From positions 1 to 9,274 of the forward strand of contig JASLXP010001025.1 of NCBI GenBank assembly GCA_030740295.1: a DNA stretch of 9,274 nucleotides, read 5' to 3'. The translations under genes and the position numbers were made by a program. This stretch comes from Planctomycetota bacterium. Lineage in GTDB: Bacteria; Planctomycetota; PUPC01; JACPCR01. The notes beneath the pieces were generated by a model. The model worked only from the letters and a program-made list of their open reading frames with translations. It had not been told where the DNA came from and ran no database searches. Positions 1 through 6,382 of the stretch are shown piece after piece. Each line of letters starts with the position of its first letter. Within the stretch, counting starts at the first letter, position 1.

Positions 1-8
1 GGACGGTC

Positions 9-860
9 ATGATTTCTGAGTTCAATGCGCCGCGCCATCCCAACGGTGTTAAACTGGGCTTGAATTACGTCTTTTCGGATATGACCGGAAAAGTCTCGGG
101 CGGAACGATAAGCGACCCTGAATACATGCCGGGCCTGGTAACGAACTGGTTCTCAAACGTGGTCCTCAATCAGTATATCGAATCGGACGGAGGGCTTCCC
201 GATCTGGTAATGATCTGGAGCGAGCCCCTGACAAACTTCGGATCGGTGCGATATACACCTGATGCCAATACCCCGATCAGCAACCTCCGGCCGGTCGGGA
301 GGCAATGGCAACCGCTCTATTTTTTGCCAACCGTGAGCCCGCATTGGGATGGGATCGGAGGGAACGGCGAACCGAACTATATCCTTGGTATTTGGAGCGG
401 ATATTTGAACTTCCCGGCCGCAGGTAAATGGACCATTCAGATTCACTGCGATGATGTTGGCGGAGTGCTCATTGACGAAGACGACGACGGCAATCTTGAA
501 TGGAGTGAGTTCATTCAACAGGGCACCCGTGCGTCGAGCGATCCTAATCCTCTCCCTCCCTACCCGGACCCTGACAATCCGGATTCATGCGGTTGGTGGA
601 TCCGTCCTCGCGAACGTCAGTACGATCTTCAAAGAGCCGGGCTCTATCCATGTTTTATCTACCTTTTTGATTGGGTTAAGACCTGCAAAAACGGAAGGGC
701 AGACGAAAGCATCATCTTCAGTTGGGAGAATAAAGACGCTGGCATCTCTATGCAGGTAGTTCCCTCAGACAGAATGTTTCACAGCCCATTTGGAAACTCG
801 AAGTTCAAACCACCTGTCAAGATGAGCATCCCAACTGATATGATTCCTGAAGAGAGTTAA
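9..860 (+). CDS. PA14-like domain protein with EF-hand-type calcium loop, possibly 5'-partial
   Basis: Probable secreted carbohydrate- or surface-binding protein; no enzyme motif is visible. Residues about 125-242 resemble a PA14 fold. A 'GYLNFPAAGKWTIQI' strand (131-145) is followed by an Asp pair (D148, D149), then 'GVLID' (152-156), and later 'AGLYPCFIYLF' (210-220) and 'SIIFSWEN' (234-241), in the usual PA14 order. A perfect EF-hand-type loop runs from D156 to E167 (D156, D158, D160, G161, N162, E164, E167). Four cysteines (147, 194, 215, 226) could form two disulfides, which suits export. A Pro/Asp-rich stretch covers 177-195. No signal peptide follows the ATG at 9, and the frame stays open to the window edge, so this may be the C-terminal part of a longer protein. 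No C-terminal sorting signal is seen. It converges on the next gene, with 51 bases between stops. The coding call is fairly sure; the PA14 assignment is by pattern only. Confidence 0.72.
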   Translation: MISEFNAPRHPNGVKLGLNYVFSDMTGKVSGGTISDPEYMPGLVTNWFSNVVLNQYIESDGGLPDLVMIWSEPLTNFGSVRYTPDANTPISNLRPVGRQWQPLYFLPTVSPHWDGIGGNGEPNYILGIWSGYLNFPAAGKWTIQIHCDDVGGVLIDEDDDGNLEWSEFIQQGTRASSDPNPLPPYPDPDNPDSCGWWIRPRERQYDLQRAGLYPCFIYLFDWVKTCKNGRADESIIFSWENKDAGISMQVVPSDRMFHSPFGNSKFKPPVKMSIPTDMIPEES

Positions 861-911
861 TGAGCTTCTGTTGGATAGGCTTCTTGATTGCCCGTCAACC
901 ACTGATGATGC

Positions 912-1712
912 TTAGACTCGGCCAAGGAAGTCTTGCACTGCACTGAGATATGCGGCCGGCTGATCTCGGCGGATGCAGTGGCCAGCGCCTTCGAGCCGCA
1001 CGGACGTCCCGCTTGCCATCTTTTCGCAGGCAATCGCGGCTCTCTCTGGTGAGACGATGGCGCCCATCTCTTCGTCACCTGTTACCAGCAGTGCCGGGCA
1101 TCTGATCCGGGAGGCCGTTTCGGTCCAGGGTTCATCAAGCCCTTTGAAGATCTCGGCGACCTGGGGACTCACCTGCAGCTTGGCCTGGGCCCACGGCTGA
1201 AATTCTTCATCGGGCCAGGAGGGACATTGTTTTTTTCCGGAATCGATTACCTGCTGTAGTGATCGCGTTTTGCGCTCTTCGATGTTGCCGGCGATTTCCG
1301 CGGAACGCTCTTCCAGATCCACTACCGGATCTTCATCTCGCCAGGGCGGGTCTTCGAGAATGACGGCTGATACAAGAGCTGGATAATTCGCAGCAACGAC
1401 TGCTGCCGTGTGCGCACCCAAAGAGTGTCCGAGCAACGTTGCAGTTTCGAACTCCATTGCCTCGATCACTCCTGCCACGTCCGCGGCCAGATCGCTGTAG
1501 CGATACCCGGTGGCTGGTGCATCCGATTGGCCGTGCCCCCGGGCATCGAGAGCGATGACGTGGTGATGCAGGGCGAGAGGCCCGGGCAGGGCGCCCCAGC
1601 AGCGCCCGCTGTCGGTCACACCGTGCAGGAGGAACACAGGTGAGTGGTCCGGATCGCCATCCCGATGAACACAGATGTTGATGCCGTTCGCCTTGACAAA
1701 CCGTGAGCTCAT
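912..1712 (-). CDS. Alpha/beta-fold hydrolase
   Basis: A 266-residue cytoplasmic alpha/beta hydrolase of usual length, likely to cleave an ester, lactone or similar bond; the substrate cannot be read from sequence. The oxyanion motif 'LLHGVTDSG' is at 28-36 and 'DARGHGQSD' at 56-64. The nucleophile elbow is 'GHSLG' with Ser97. The catalytic His is H245 in 'GAGHCIRRDQP'. The acid lies in 'TGDEEMGAIV' (211-220), as D213 or E215; the spacing is not the classic G-x-x-D. A cap-like insertion lies at about 123-195. There is no signal peptide. The start is well supported: ATG directly follows the TGA of the upstream phosphodiesterase gene, with GGAGGG four bases before it, so the two genes should be translationally coupled. 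It is the distal gene of the operon, and I see no intrinsic terminator beyond its stop. Alternatives within the family include non-haem haloperoxidase-like, lactonase-like or carboxylesterase-like enzymes. Confidence 0.9.
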   Translation of the reverse strand: MSSRFVKANGINICVHRDGDPDHSPVFLLHGVTDSGRCWGALPGPLALHHHVIALDARGHGQSDAPATGYRYSDLAADVAGVIEAMEFETATLLGHSLGAHTAAVVAANYPALVSAVILEDPPWRDEDPVVDLEERSAEIAGNIEERKTRSLQQVIDSGKKQCPSWPDEEFQPWAQAKLQVSPQVAEIFKGLDEPWTETASRIRCPALLVTGDEEMGAIVSPERAAIACEKMASGTSVRLEGAGHCIRRDQPAAYLSAVQDFLGRV

Positions 1713-2432
1713 TCAGCCCTCCATTTCTGAAATCATTTTTGCTATCCAGTCGGGCCGCCCGCACGACATCTCGCCCACGCCCATTTCTGCCATCCGATCA
1801 AAAATCTCGGATGCCTCCTCATAGGTGAACCGATCTTGAAAGCCGCATCGTACGTGCAATCCAAGCCTCCTGGCTTCGGAAACCAACTCAGCAGTCGCAG
1901 CATCCGGCCACACAACCAGGAGAAGGGGATCGAAATCCGCAATGACATTTTCGAGGGAGACTTCACCAGGATGCACATGAAAGAATCCACGAGCGATATC
2001 CGGCGCAGCTTTTCTAGCAGCGCGCAGATTGTCTTCGTCGAACGAGATGATGGTGCATTCATCGGCCATCGCTTCAGAGGTGCATTCTTCGATCACCTGT
2101 TCTGCAATGTCGGAGTCTTTGAGCTCGACCAGCAGTCTGGCGCGGCCTTTTGCACAGCGGAGGGCCTCTTTGAAAGTCGGGATTGCGACATCATCACCGC
2201 ACTTGTGATTTCTGATCTCAGACAGTGTTAGGCCAGCAACCGCTCCCTTTCCGTTTGTCGTTCGGTCGAGGGTTGGATCATGCATCAGGATCAGTATGCC
2301 GTCGCTCGTCCGGCGGATATCGCACTCGATTCGATAGGTGCCTTGCTCGATGGCAATCTCGAAGGCAGGCAGCGTGTTTTCCGGCGCATAGCACATAGCG
2401 CCTCGATGGGCGCCAATCAGGATGTCTGGCAT
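1713..2432 (-). CDS. Glycerophosphodiester phosphodiesterase family protein
   Basis: GDPD-family TIM-barrel enzyme, expected to hydrolyse glycerophosphodiesters to glycerol-3-phosphate and an alcohol with a divalent metal. Counted from an upstream ATG at 2483 (256 residues), the core motifs are H26-R27 in 'GAHRG', 'APENT' at 33-37, E53 and D55 in 'IECDIRRTSDG', H68 in 'MHDPTLDRTTNGKG' and E120/K122 in 'LVELKD'. The C-terminal part is divergent: the common 'W-T-V-N' strand is replaced by 'VRCGF' (211-215), and the usual 'GVDGI-x-TD-x-P' by 'GVGEMSCGRP' (235-244). I prefer the ATG at 2432 (239 residues), because family members usually reach HRG within about ten residues and the 17 extra codons cover a TAATGAG tandem repeat. 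Neither start has a Shine-Dalgarno sequence. No signal peptide is evident, so the site is probably cytoplasmic. First gene of the operon with the alpha/beta hydrolase. Glycerophosphodiester specificity is inferred from the family. Confidence 0.88.
   Translation of the reverse strand: MPDILIGAHRGAMCYAPENTLPAFEIAIEQGTYRIECDIRRTSDGILILMHDPTLDRTTNGKGAVAGLTLSEIRNHKCGDDVAIPTFKEALRCAKGRARLLVELKDSDIAEQVIEECTSEAMADECTIISFDEDNLRAARKAAPDIARGFFHVHPGEVSLENVIADFDPLLLVVWPDAATAELVSEARRLGLHVRCGFQDRFTYEEASEIFDRMAEMGVGEMSCGRPDWIAKMISEMEG
1717..1722 (-). promoter_or_regulatory. Shine-Dalgarno for alpha/beta hydrolase, inside the upstream gene
   Basis: On the minus strand GGAGGG lies within the last codons of the phosphodiesterase gene, four bases before the hydrolase ATG. 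The junction reads TGA-ATG with no spacer. This fixes the hydrolase start and indicates that ribosomes finishing the first gene can re-initiate on the second. Confidence 0.75.
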
Positions 2433-2448
2433 GGGGAGACGTGATACG

Positions 2449-2462
2449 TAATGAGTAATGAG
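2449..2462. repeat. TAATGAG tandem repeat, two copies
   Basis: Two exact 7-base copies (2449-2455 and 2456-2462) lie just upstream of the preferred phosphodiesterase start. On the minus strand they read CTCATTACTCATTA. Their simple-sequence nature suggests this stretch is leader or intergenic DNA rather than coding sequence. Confidence 0.5.
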
Positions 2463-2530
2463 CAAAGGTGATGGCTGCATCATGTGGGCGCACGGCCGAT
2501 TGTCAATACCGGAGTGGAGTGTCGAATTGA

Positions 2531-2600
2531 TGGAATGATGAAGCGGAGTTGGAGTGGTGGAATGCTTGGGTCATGAAATGATGAGATGTTGGATTGACGG
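2531..2600. repeat. Purine-rich low-complexity block with TGGAATG/ATGATG motifs
   Basis: This block is in the gap between the divergently transcribed phosphodiesterase and propeller genes. It is built from irregular variants of TGGAATG, ATGATG and GGAGTGG: TGGAATGATG at 2531-2540, GGAGTGGTGGAATG from 2551, and AAATGATGAGATG from about 2576. The 10-mer TGGAATGATG recurs exactly, in reverse complement, at 4728-4737 beyond the propeller gene. No convincing open frame or hairpin is seen. A weak promoter-like pair (TTGAAT at 2611, TAGACT at 2635, 18 bases apart) follows it but is not strong enough to call. Confidence 0.5.
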
Positions 2601-2679
2601 CCGACATTTGTTGAATGACGTGGCGGCTGATGAGTAGACTGATGCCCTCACGGTCATTCATGACAACAGGAGCCCTTTC

Positions 2680-4608
2680 ATGAGACAGGTCACTTTCTTT
2701 GTTCTGCTGACGACAGCTTCGTTCGCTTCTCCCTGGCCGCAGTTTCGCGGGCCCGGTGGGACGGCTGTTTCTGATGAAACAGATCTCCCGGTGAACTGGA
2801 GTACGACGGACGGAGTGATCTGGAAAGTGAAGGTGCCGAAGTGGTCGTTCTCCAGTCCGGTCGTTTGGGGCGACCATGTCTTTATCACGGGCGCGCTTGA
2901 ACAGAATAAGCTTGTCGTGTTGGCCTTTGATCGCAGAGATGGTAAGCAGCTCTGGCAAACCGAATTTACCGCCACCGCGGAGGCCCTGAACCTGGGTCCG
3001 TGGAATACTGCTGCGAGCGCTACTCCCTGCACAGACGGCAAAACTCTGGTCTGCGTCTTCGGGGGCGGCGATGTGATCGCTCTGGATTACGCCGGCAAGG
3101 TGAAATGGAAACGCTCTCTCGCATTCGATTACGGCGAGATAAACTGCCAGCACGGTTTCGCCTCTTCGCCCGTTGTCTGGAAAGACCGGGCTCTGATGGT
3201 GGTCGACCGGAACCCGCTCAAAGGTGACAAGGAAAAGAAACCTGCCTCGTACCTGCTGGCGCTCGACCTGGAAACAGGAAGAAACATCTACAAAGTGACG
3301 CGGGATACGAAGAGCTCCTGGTGCACGCCGCTCGTCTATGAGAGCAACGGTAACTCTGAGGTGGTGACCGGCTCGCAGACCAAAGTGTTCACCCATGATC
3401 CTGAGACGGGCAAGCTGATCTGGGAGGCCGTGGGTCTTGCGGATAACGTAGCGCCTTCGCCCGCGTATGGGGATGGCATCGTCTTTGTCTCTTCCGGACG
3501 TAACGGGCCGACCCTGGCGCTGCGGCCTAATGGCAGCGGAGACGTGACGACCACGCACATCGAATGGCGCAAGAGCCGGGGTGGCCCGTATGTGGTCTCA
3601 CCGATCTACTACCGCGGATGTCTGTACGTGTTAAGTGAGCTCGGCATTATCGAATGCCTTGAAGGGAAGACCGGAAACCGCGCATGGAAGAAGAGGATTC
3701 GAGGGCGCTTCTCTGCCTGCCCGGTTGCTGCCGACGGAAAGATTTACTGCCTCAGCGAAGATGGTCTTACATACATCCTGAAAGCCGGAGCGAAATTTGA
3801 GGTCCTGGCGCAGAACAATCTGAAAGGGGAGAAGGGATGCATGGGCACGCCAGCCATCTCGCAGGGCAACATTTTCATCCGGAGCGATGACCACCTGATC
3901 TGTGTTGGTCAATCAAAGGGGACGGTCGCAGCGACGAATGGCGGCGGCAGTGATGTCGATCCCAAAGCTCTGGTCGAGTTGCTGCGGACCTCCGGCTACG
4001 TGCCCAACGACAACAGCCATTTCATCGCTGCAGTAGAGAAACTTGCCGAGCTGAAATACGCGCCTGCCGCAGAGGTCTTCCCCCACGTGATCCGAAAGAC
4101 TCATTACGACGTATCCGAAGTGGCTGTGAAGGGCTTTTCGGAGCTCGGCAAAGCTGCCATACCTGGATTGATCTCCTTGCTCGAGGATCGCCGTGATTTC
4201 ATTCAATGGGAGGCCGCGGCCGGCCTGGCGCGACTGAAATCGAGTGAAGCTGTCGAGCCCCTGAAGAAACTCTCGCAAAAGGGCAAGCCGCTGGTACGCC
4301 TGGCCGCGGTTGAAGCCCTCGACGCCATCGGAGGGGACGGGGCGATCGGGGGCCTGGTGGCATCTGCAAAGGACGACGAAGGTTCAGTGCGGCAGGTATC
4401 CATGGACGCCCTTGGCAGGCATCTCGGCTCGAAAGCATTACCGCATCTGAAGGAGGGTCTCAAGGATGCGGACCGCCTGGTAAGGATCAAGGCCGCTGAA
4501 GCCCTGGGCAAAATCGGTGGAAAGGAAGTGGTGGCTGTCTTGAAGGCCGCGGCAAGGGGAGAAAAGGACGCCGGCGTAAAGGCGAAGATTGAGGAATTAC
4601 TGAAGTGA
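2680..4608 (+). CDS. Exported PQQ-like beta-propeller protein with C-terminal HEAT repeats
   Basis: A 642-residue protein in three parts. A Sec-type signal peptide covers 1-16 ('MRQVTFFVLLTTASFA'). It is followed by 'WPQFRGPGG' (19-27), a common opening of exported PQQ-type propellers. The propeller spans about 18-410, with blade signatures 'SSPVVWGDHVFIT' (58-70), 'LAFDRRDGKQLWQ' (81-93), 'SSPVVWKDRALMV' (162-174), 'LALDLETGRNIYK' (193-205), 'FTHDPETGKLIWE' (237-249) and 'GKIYCLSEDGLTY' (353-365). A Gly-rich linker (421-424) leads to HEAT/PBS-lyase-like helical repeats from about 475 to the end, each with a core like 'VRIKAAEALGKIG' (601-613). There is no CxxCH haem motif, so a dehydrogenase role is unsupported; a scaffold or binding role is more likely, by inference. 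The start is supported by AGGAG at 2668-2672, seven bases upstream. It is divergent from the phosphodiesterase operon, and 273 bases precede the next gene, so it is probably transcribed alone. Confidence 0.92.
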   Translation: MRQVTFFVLLTTASFASPWPQFRGPGGTAVSDETDLPVNWSTTDGVIWKVKVPKWSFSSPVVWGDHVFITGALEQNKLVVLAFDRRDGKQLWQTEFTATAEALNLGPWNTAASATPCTDGKTLVCVFGGGDVIALDYAGKVKWKRSLAFDYGEINCQHGFASSPVVWKDRALMVVDRNPLKGDKEKKPASYLLALDLETGRNIYKVTRDTKSSWCTPLVYESNGNSEVVTGSQTKVFTHDPETGKLIWEAVGLADNVAPSPAYGDGIVFVSSGRNGPTLALRPNGSGDVTTTHIEWRKSRGGPYVVSPIYYRGCLYVLSELGIIECLEGKTGNRAWKKRIRGRFSACPVAADGKIYCLSEDGLTYILKAGAKFEVLAQNNLKGEKGCMGTPAISQGNIFIRSDDHLICVGQSKGTVAATNGGGSDVDPKALVELLRTSGYVPNDNSHFIAAVEKLAELKYAPAAEVFPHVIRKTHYDVSEVAVKGFSELGKAAIPGLISLLEDRRDFIQWEAAAGLARLKSSEAVEPLKKLSQKGKPLVRLAAVEALDAIGGDGAIGGLVASAKDDEGSVRQVSMDALGRHLGSKALPHLKEGLKDADRLVRIKAAEALGKIGGKEVVAVLKAAARGEKDAGVKAKIEELLK

Positions 4609-4672
4609 TCGGCGGCTGCGCTTAAGGATTCATCTCGATGTGCGCGGCTCTGCCTGCGTGCTCTGAAACCCG

Positions 4673-4686
4673 CCCGATAGATCGGG
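4673..4686. repeat. Small palindrome CCCGAT-AG-ATCGGG
   Basis: A perfect 6-base inverted repeat (4673-4678 and 4681-4686), best drawn as a 5-base stem CCCGA/TCGGG with a TAGA loop. No T-run follows, so it is not an intrinsic terminator. GGCTC at 4646-4650 and GAGCC at 4694-4698 form an outer pair, which makes a short REP-like element possible but unproven. It lies in the 273-base non-coding gap between the propeller and DUF1800 genes. Confidence 0.4.
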
Positions 4687-4696
4687 TCGCTACGAG

Positions 4697-4775
4697 CCAT
4701 TCCTCCATCTTTTCTTTTCCATTCCTCCATCATTCCAGTATTCCCACACCCTCCACCCCTCCACGCCTCTCCTCC
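4697..4775. repeat. Pyrimidine-rich repeat block CCATTCCTCCATC
   Basis: The 13-mer CCATTCCTCCATC occurs exactly at 4697-4709 and 4719-4731. It is followed by CATTCCA, TATTCCC and then CTCCAC/CTCC-rich DNA. The strand is almost free of G. CATCATTCCA (4728-4737) is the exact reverse complement of 2531-2540, so the two blocks flank the propeller gene in inverted orientation. The one open frame across it (4638-4841) has low-complexity Ser/Pro/Thr composition and is not credible as a gene. From 4776 to the next gene I see only the ribosome binding site GGAG at 4870-4873. Confidence 0.55.
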
Positions 4776-4881
4776 CAACTTACATCTTTTTTACCTGGAA
4801 CTTACAGGCAACTGACATGCGCCTCCGGGGCACTGCAATAATCCGCGCAAAAGTCACTTCCCGTGTTGCGGAGATTGAATC

Positions 4882-6348
4882 ATGCAGCGACTCATTGCCC
4901 TGTTAAGCATCCTTGCCTTTACCATCCAGGCCCAGGTAGTCACCGAACAGGCTGCCGCCCAGAACACCGGCGCCCTGGCCGGCAAAGAATTCTTTGAACC
5001 GTGGAAACCCACAGAGGAAGATTCCTGGGATATCAAGAAGGCTGCACATCTTCTTCGCCGTGCGGGCTTCGGTGGCAGCATGACCGAAATAAAGATCGCC
5101 TACCAGAACGGGCTCGAATGGGCGCTCCGAGATCTCATTCATTGCGAGCGTGTCGAGAATCCGATGGAAAAGGTACTCCAGGATGTCGAGTATGAGATTG
5201 GCGACATGAACGTGCTCTCCACCCTGCAGGGGCTCTGGCTCTATCGCATGACTCGCTCGATGCGCCCTCTCGAAGAGAAGATGACCCTTTTCTGGCATGG
5301 TCACTTCGCCACGTCGAACTACAAGGTCGACCTGCCGTATCTGATGTTCAAACAGAATAAGCTCTTCAGGGAAAACGCGACCGGCAAGTTTCCGGAGCTG
5401 CTCCAGGCAGTATCCAAGGACGCGGCGATGATTCTCTGGCTGGATAACCAGACGAACATCAAGGGCAATCCAAATGAAAACTTTGCACGAGAGATTTTCG
5501 AGCTCTTTACACTCAGCATCGGCAATTACACAGAGAAGGACATCCAGGAATCCGCACGGGCATTCACCGGCTGGCAGGTGCGTGGCCTTAACTTCTTCTT
5601 CAATCAGGGCCAGCACGATTTCGGTGAGAAGACCGTCTTTGGAAAGACAGGCAACTGGAATGGCGAAGACATCTGCGACATGGTCGGCCTGCATCCCGCA
5701 ACAGCGAAGTTCCTCTCGAAGAAACTGCTCAAGTTTTTCGTGATGGAAGAGCCCAAGCAGGAATACATCGATGCCCTTGCCGAGGTTTACCTTGCGCACA
5801 AAGGGGACATGAAGGAAGTGCTGAACGTGCTCTTCCGTTCGAAGCTCTTCTACTCGCGTGAAGCCTACCGTTCGCTTGTCAAGAGCCCCATCGAGCTCAC
5901 AGTCGGTACTATCCGGCTGCTGAATACTCGCAGCTTGAAGAACCTCACGCTTCCGTCCCTAGATAAGATGGGCCAACAGCTCTACAACCCGCCTAACGTC
6001 AAGGGCTGGGACGGCGGTCGCACCTGGATCAACACCATCACTCTTCTCGAGCGCAACAATTTTCTTCAGAAGATGCTCATGGAAGCTCCCTGTCGAAATC
6101 CGAAAAAGGATCACCCGATCTTTCAGCACATCAAAGACAAAGAGATGGAGCCAAAGGACGCAGTAGATTACTTGTGCAAAGCGCTCATCCAGGACGACCT
6201 TTCGGACAACGCCAAGAAGGAACTCCTCGATTATTTTGACAACGAAGTCGCGGAGACCGAGTCCGGCGTCGCCACCGAGGGCTACAGCCGCAAACTCCGC
6301 CGCATCGCCTACATCATCATGACCTCACCCGCCTACCAGGCGAACTAA
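4882..6348 (+). CDS. DUF1800 family secreted protein
   Basis: A 488-residue protein of usual DUF1800 length. This widespread exported family has no established reaction and usually sits beside a DUF1501 gene, as here. A Sec-type leader covers residues 1-17 ('MQRLIALLSILAFTIQA'), with an alternative cleavage site near 'AAAQ' (24-27). Family hallmarks in order are 'HLLRRAGFG' (56-64), 'KMTLFWHGHFATS' (133-145), 'NPNENFAREIFELFTLSIG' (196-214), 'AFTGWQ' (227-232), 'PPNVKGWDGGRTWIN' (370-384) and a C-terminal 'YIIMTSPAYQ' (477-486). The His pair in 'WHGH' (H139, H141) and the Glu/Arg-rich 'NENFAREIFE' are the strongest conserved sites and could bind metal or substrate; that is inference. The start is supported by GGAG at 4870-4873, eight bases upstream. 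Only 34 bases separate it from the DUF1501 gene, so the two should be co-transcribed. No truncation is seen. Confidence 0.95.
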   Translation: MQRLIALLSILAFTIQAQVVTEQAAAQNTGALAGKEFFEPWKPTEEDSWDIKKAAHLLRRAGFGGSMTEIKIAYQNGLEWALRDLIHCERVENPMEKVLQDVEYEIGDMNVLSTLQGLWLYRMTRSMRPLEEKMTLFWHGHFATSNYKVDLPYLMFKQNKLFRENATGKFPELLQAVSKDAAMILWLDNQTNIKGNPNENFAREIFELFTLSIGNYTEKDIQESARAFTGWQVRGLNFFFNQGQHDFGEKTVFGKTGNWNGEDICDMVGLHPATAKFLSKKLLKFFVMEEPKQEYIDALAEVYLAHKGDMKEVLNVLFRSKLFYSREAYRSLVKSPIELTVGTIRLLNTRSLKNLTLPSLDKMGQQLYNPPNVKGWDGGRTWINTITLLERNNFLQKMLMEAPCRNPKKDHPIFQHIKDKEMEPKDAVDYLCKALIQDDLSDNAKKELLDYFDNEVAETESGVATEGYSRKLRRIAYIIMTSPAYQAN

Positions 6349-6382
6349 CCCTCATCATTTCTACCAGCCAAAGGAGAAAACC

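Noticed and set aside
861..911. Possible bidirectional terminator between the convergent PA14-like and hydrolase genes
   Set aside because: Only a trivial TTGA/TCAA match is present, with no GC-rich stem or T-run.
2611..2640. Promoter-like pair TTGAAT / TAGACT upstream of the propeller gene
   Set aside because: Only four of six matches in each box with an 18-base spacer, inside repeat-like DNA; such matches occur by chance and the organism's consensus is unknown.
2503..3558. Long minus-strand open frame (351 codons) antisense to the propeller gene
   Set aside because: It lies over the start of a well-supported plus-strand gene with leader, ribosome binding site and recognisable domains; its product is Arg/His-rich with no family motif, as expected for a shadow frame.
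4638..4841. Small open frame in the gap before the DUF1800 gene
   Set aside because: It runs through pyrimidine-rich repeats and gives a Ser/Pro/Thr-rich low-complexity product with no ribosome binding site.
4903..5799. Minus-strand open frame of 298 codons antisense to the DUF1800 gene
   Set aside because: It mirrors a clear DUF1800 coding region, and its product shows no recognisable domain.
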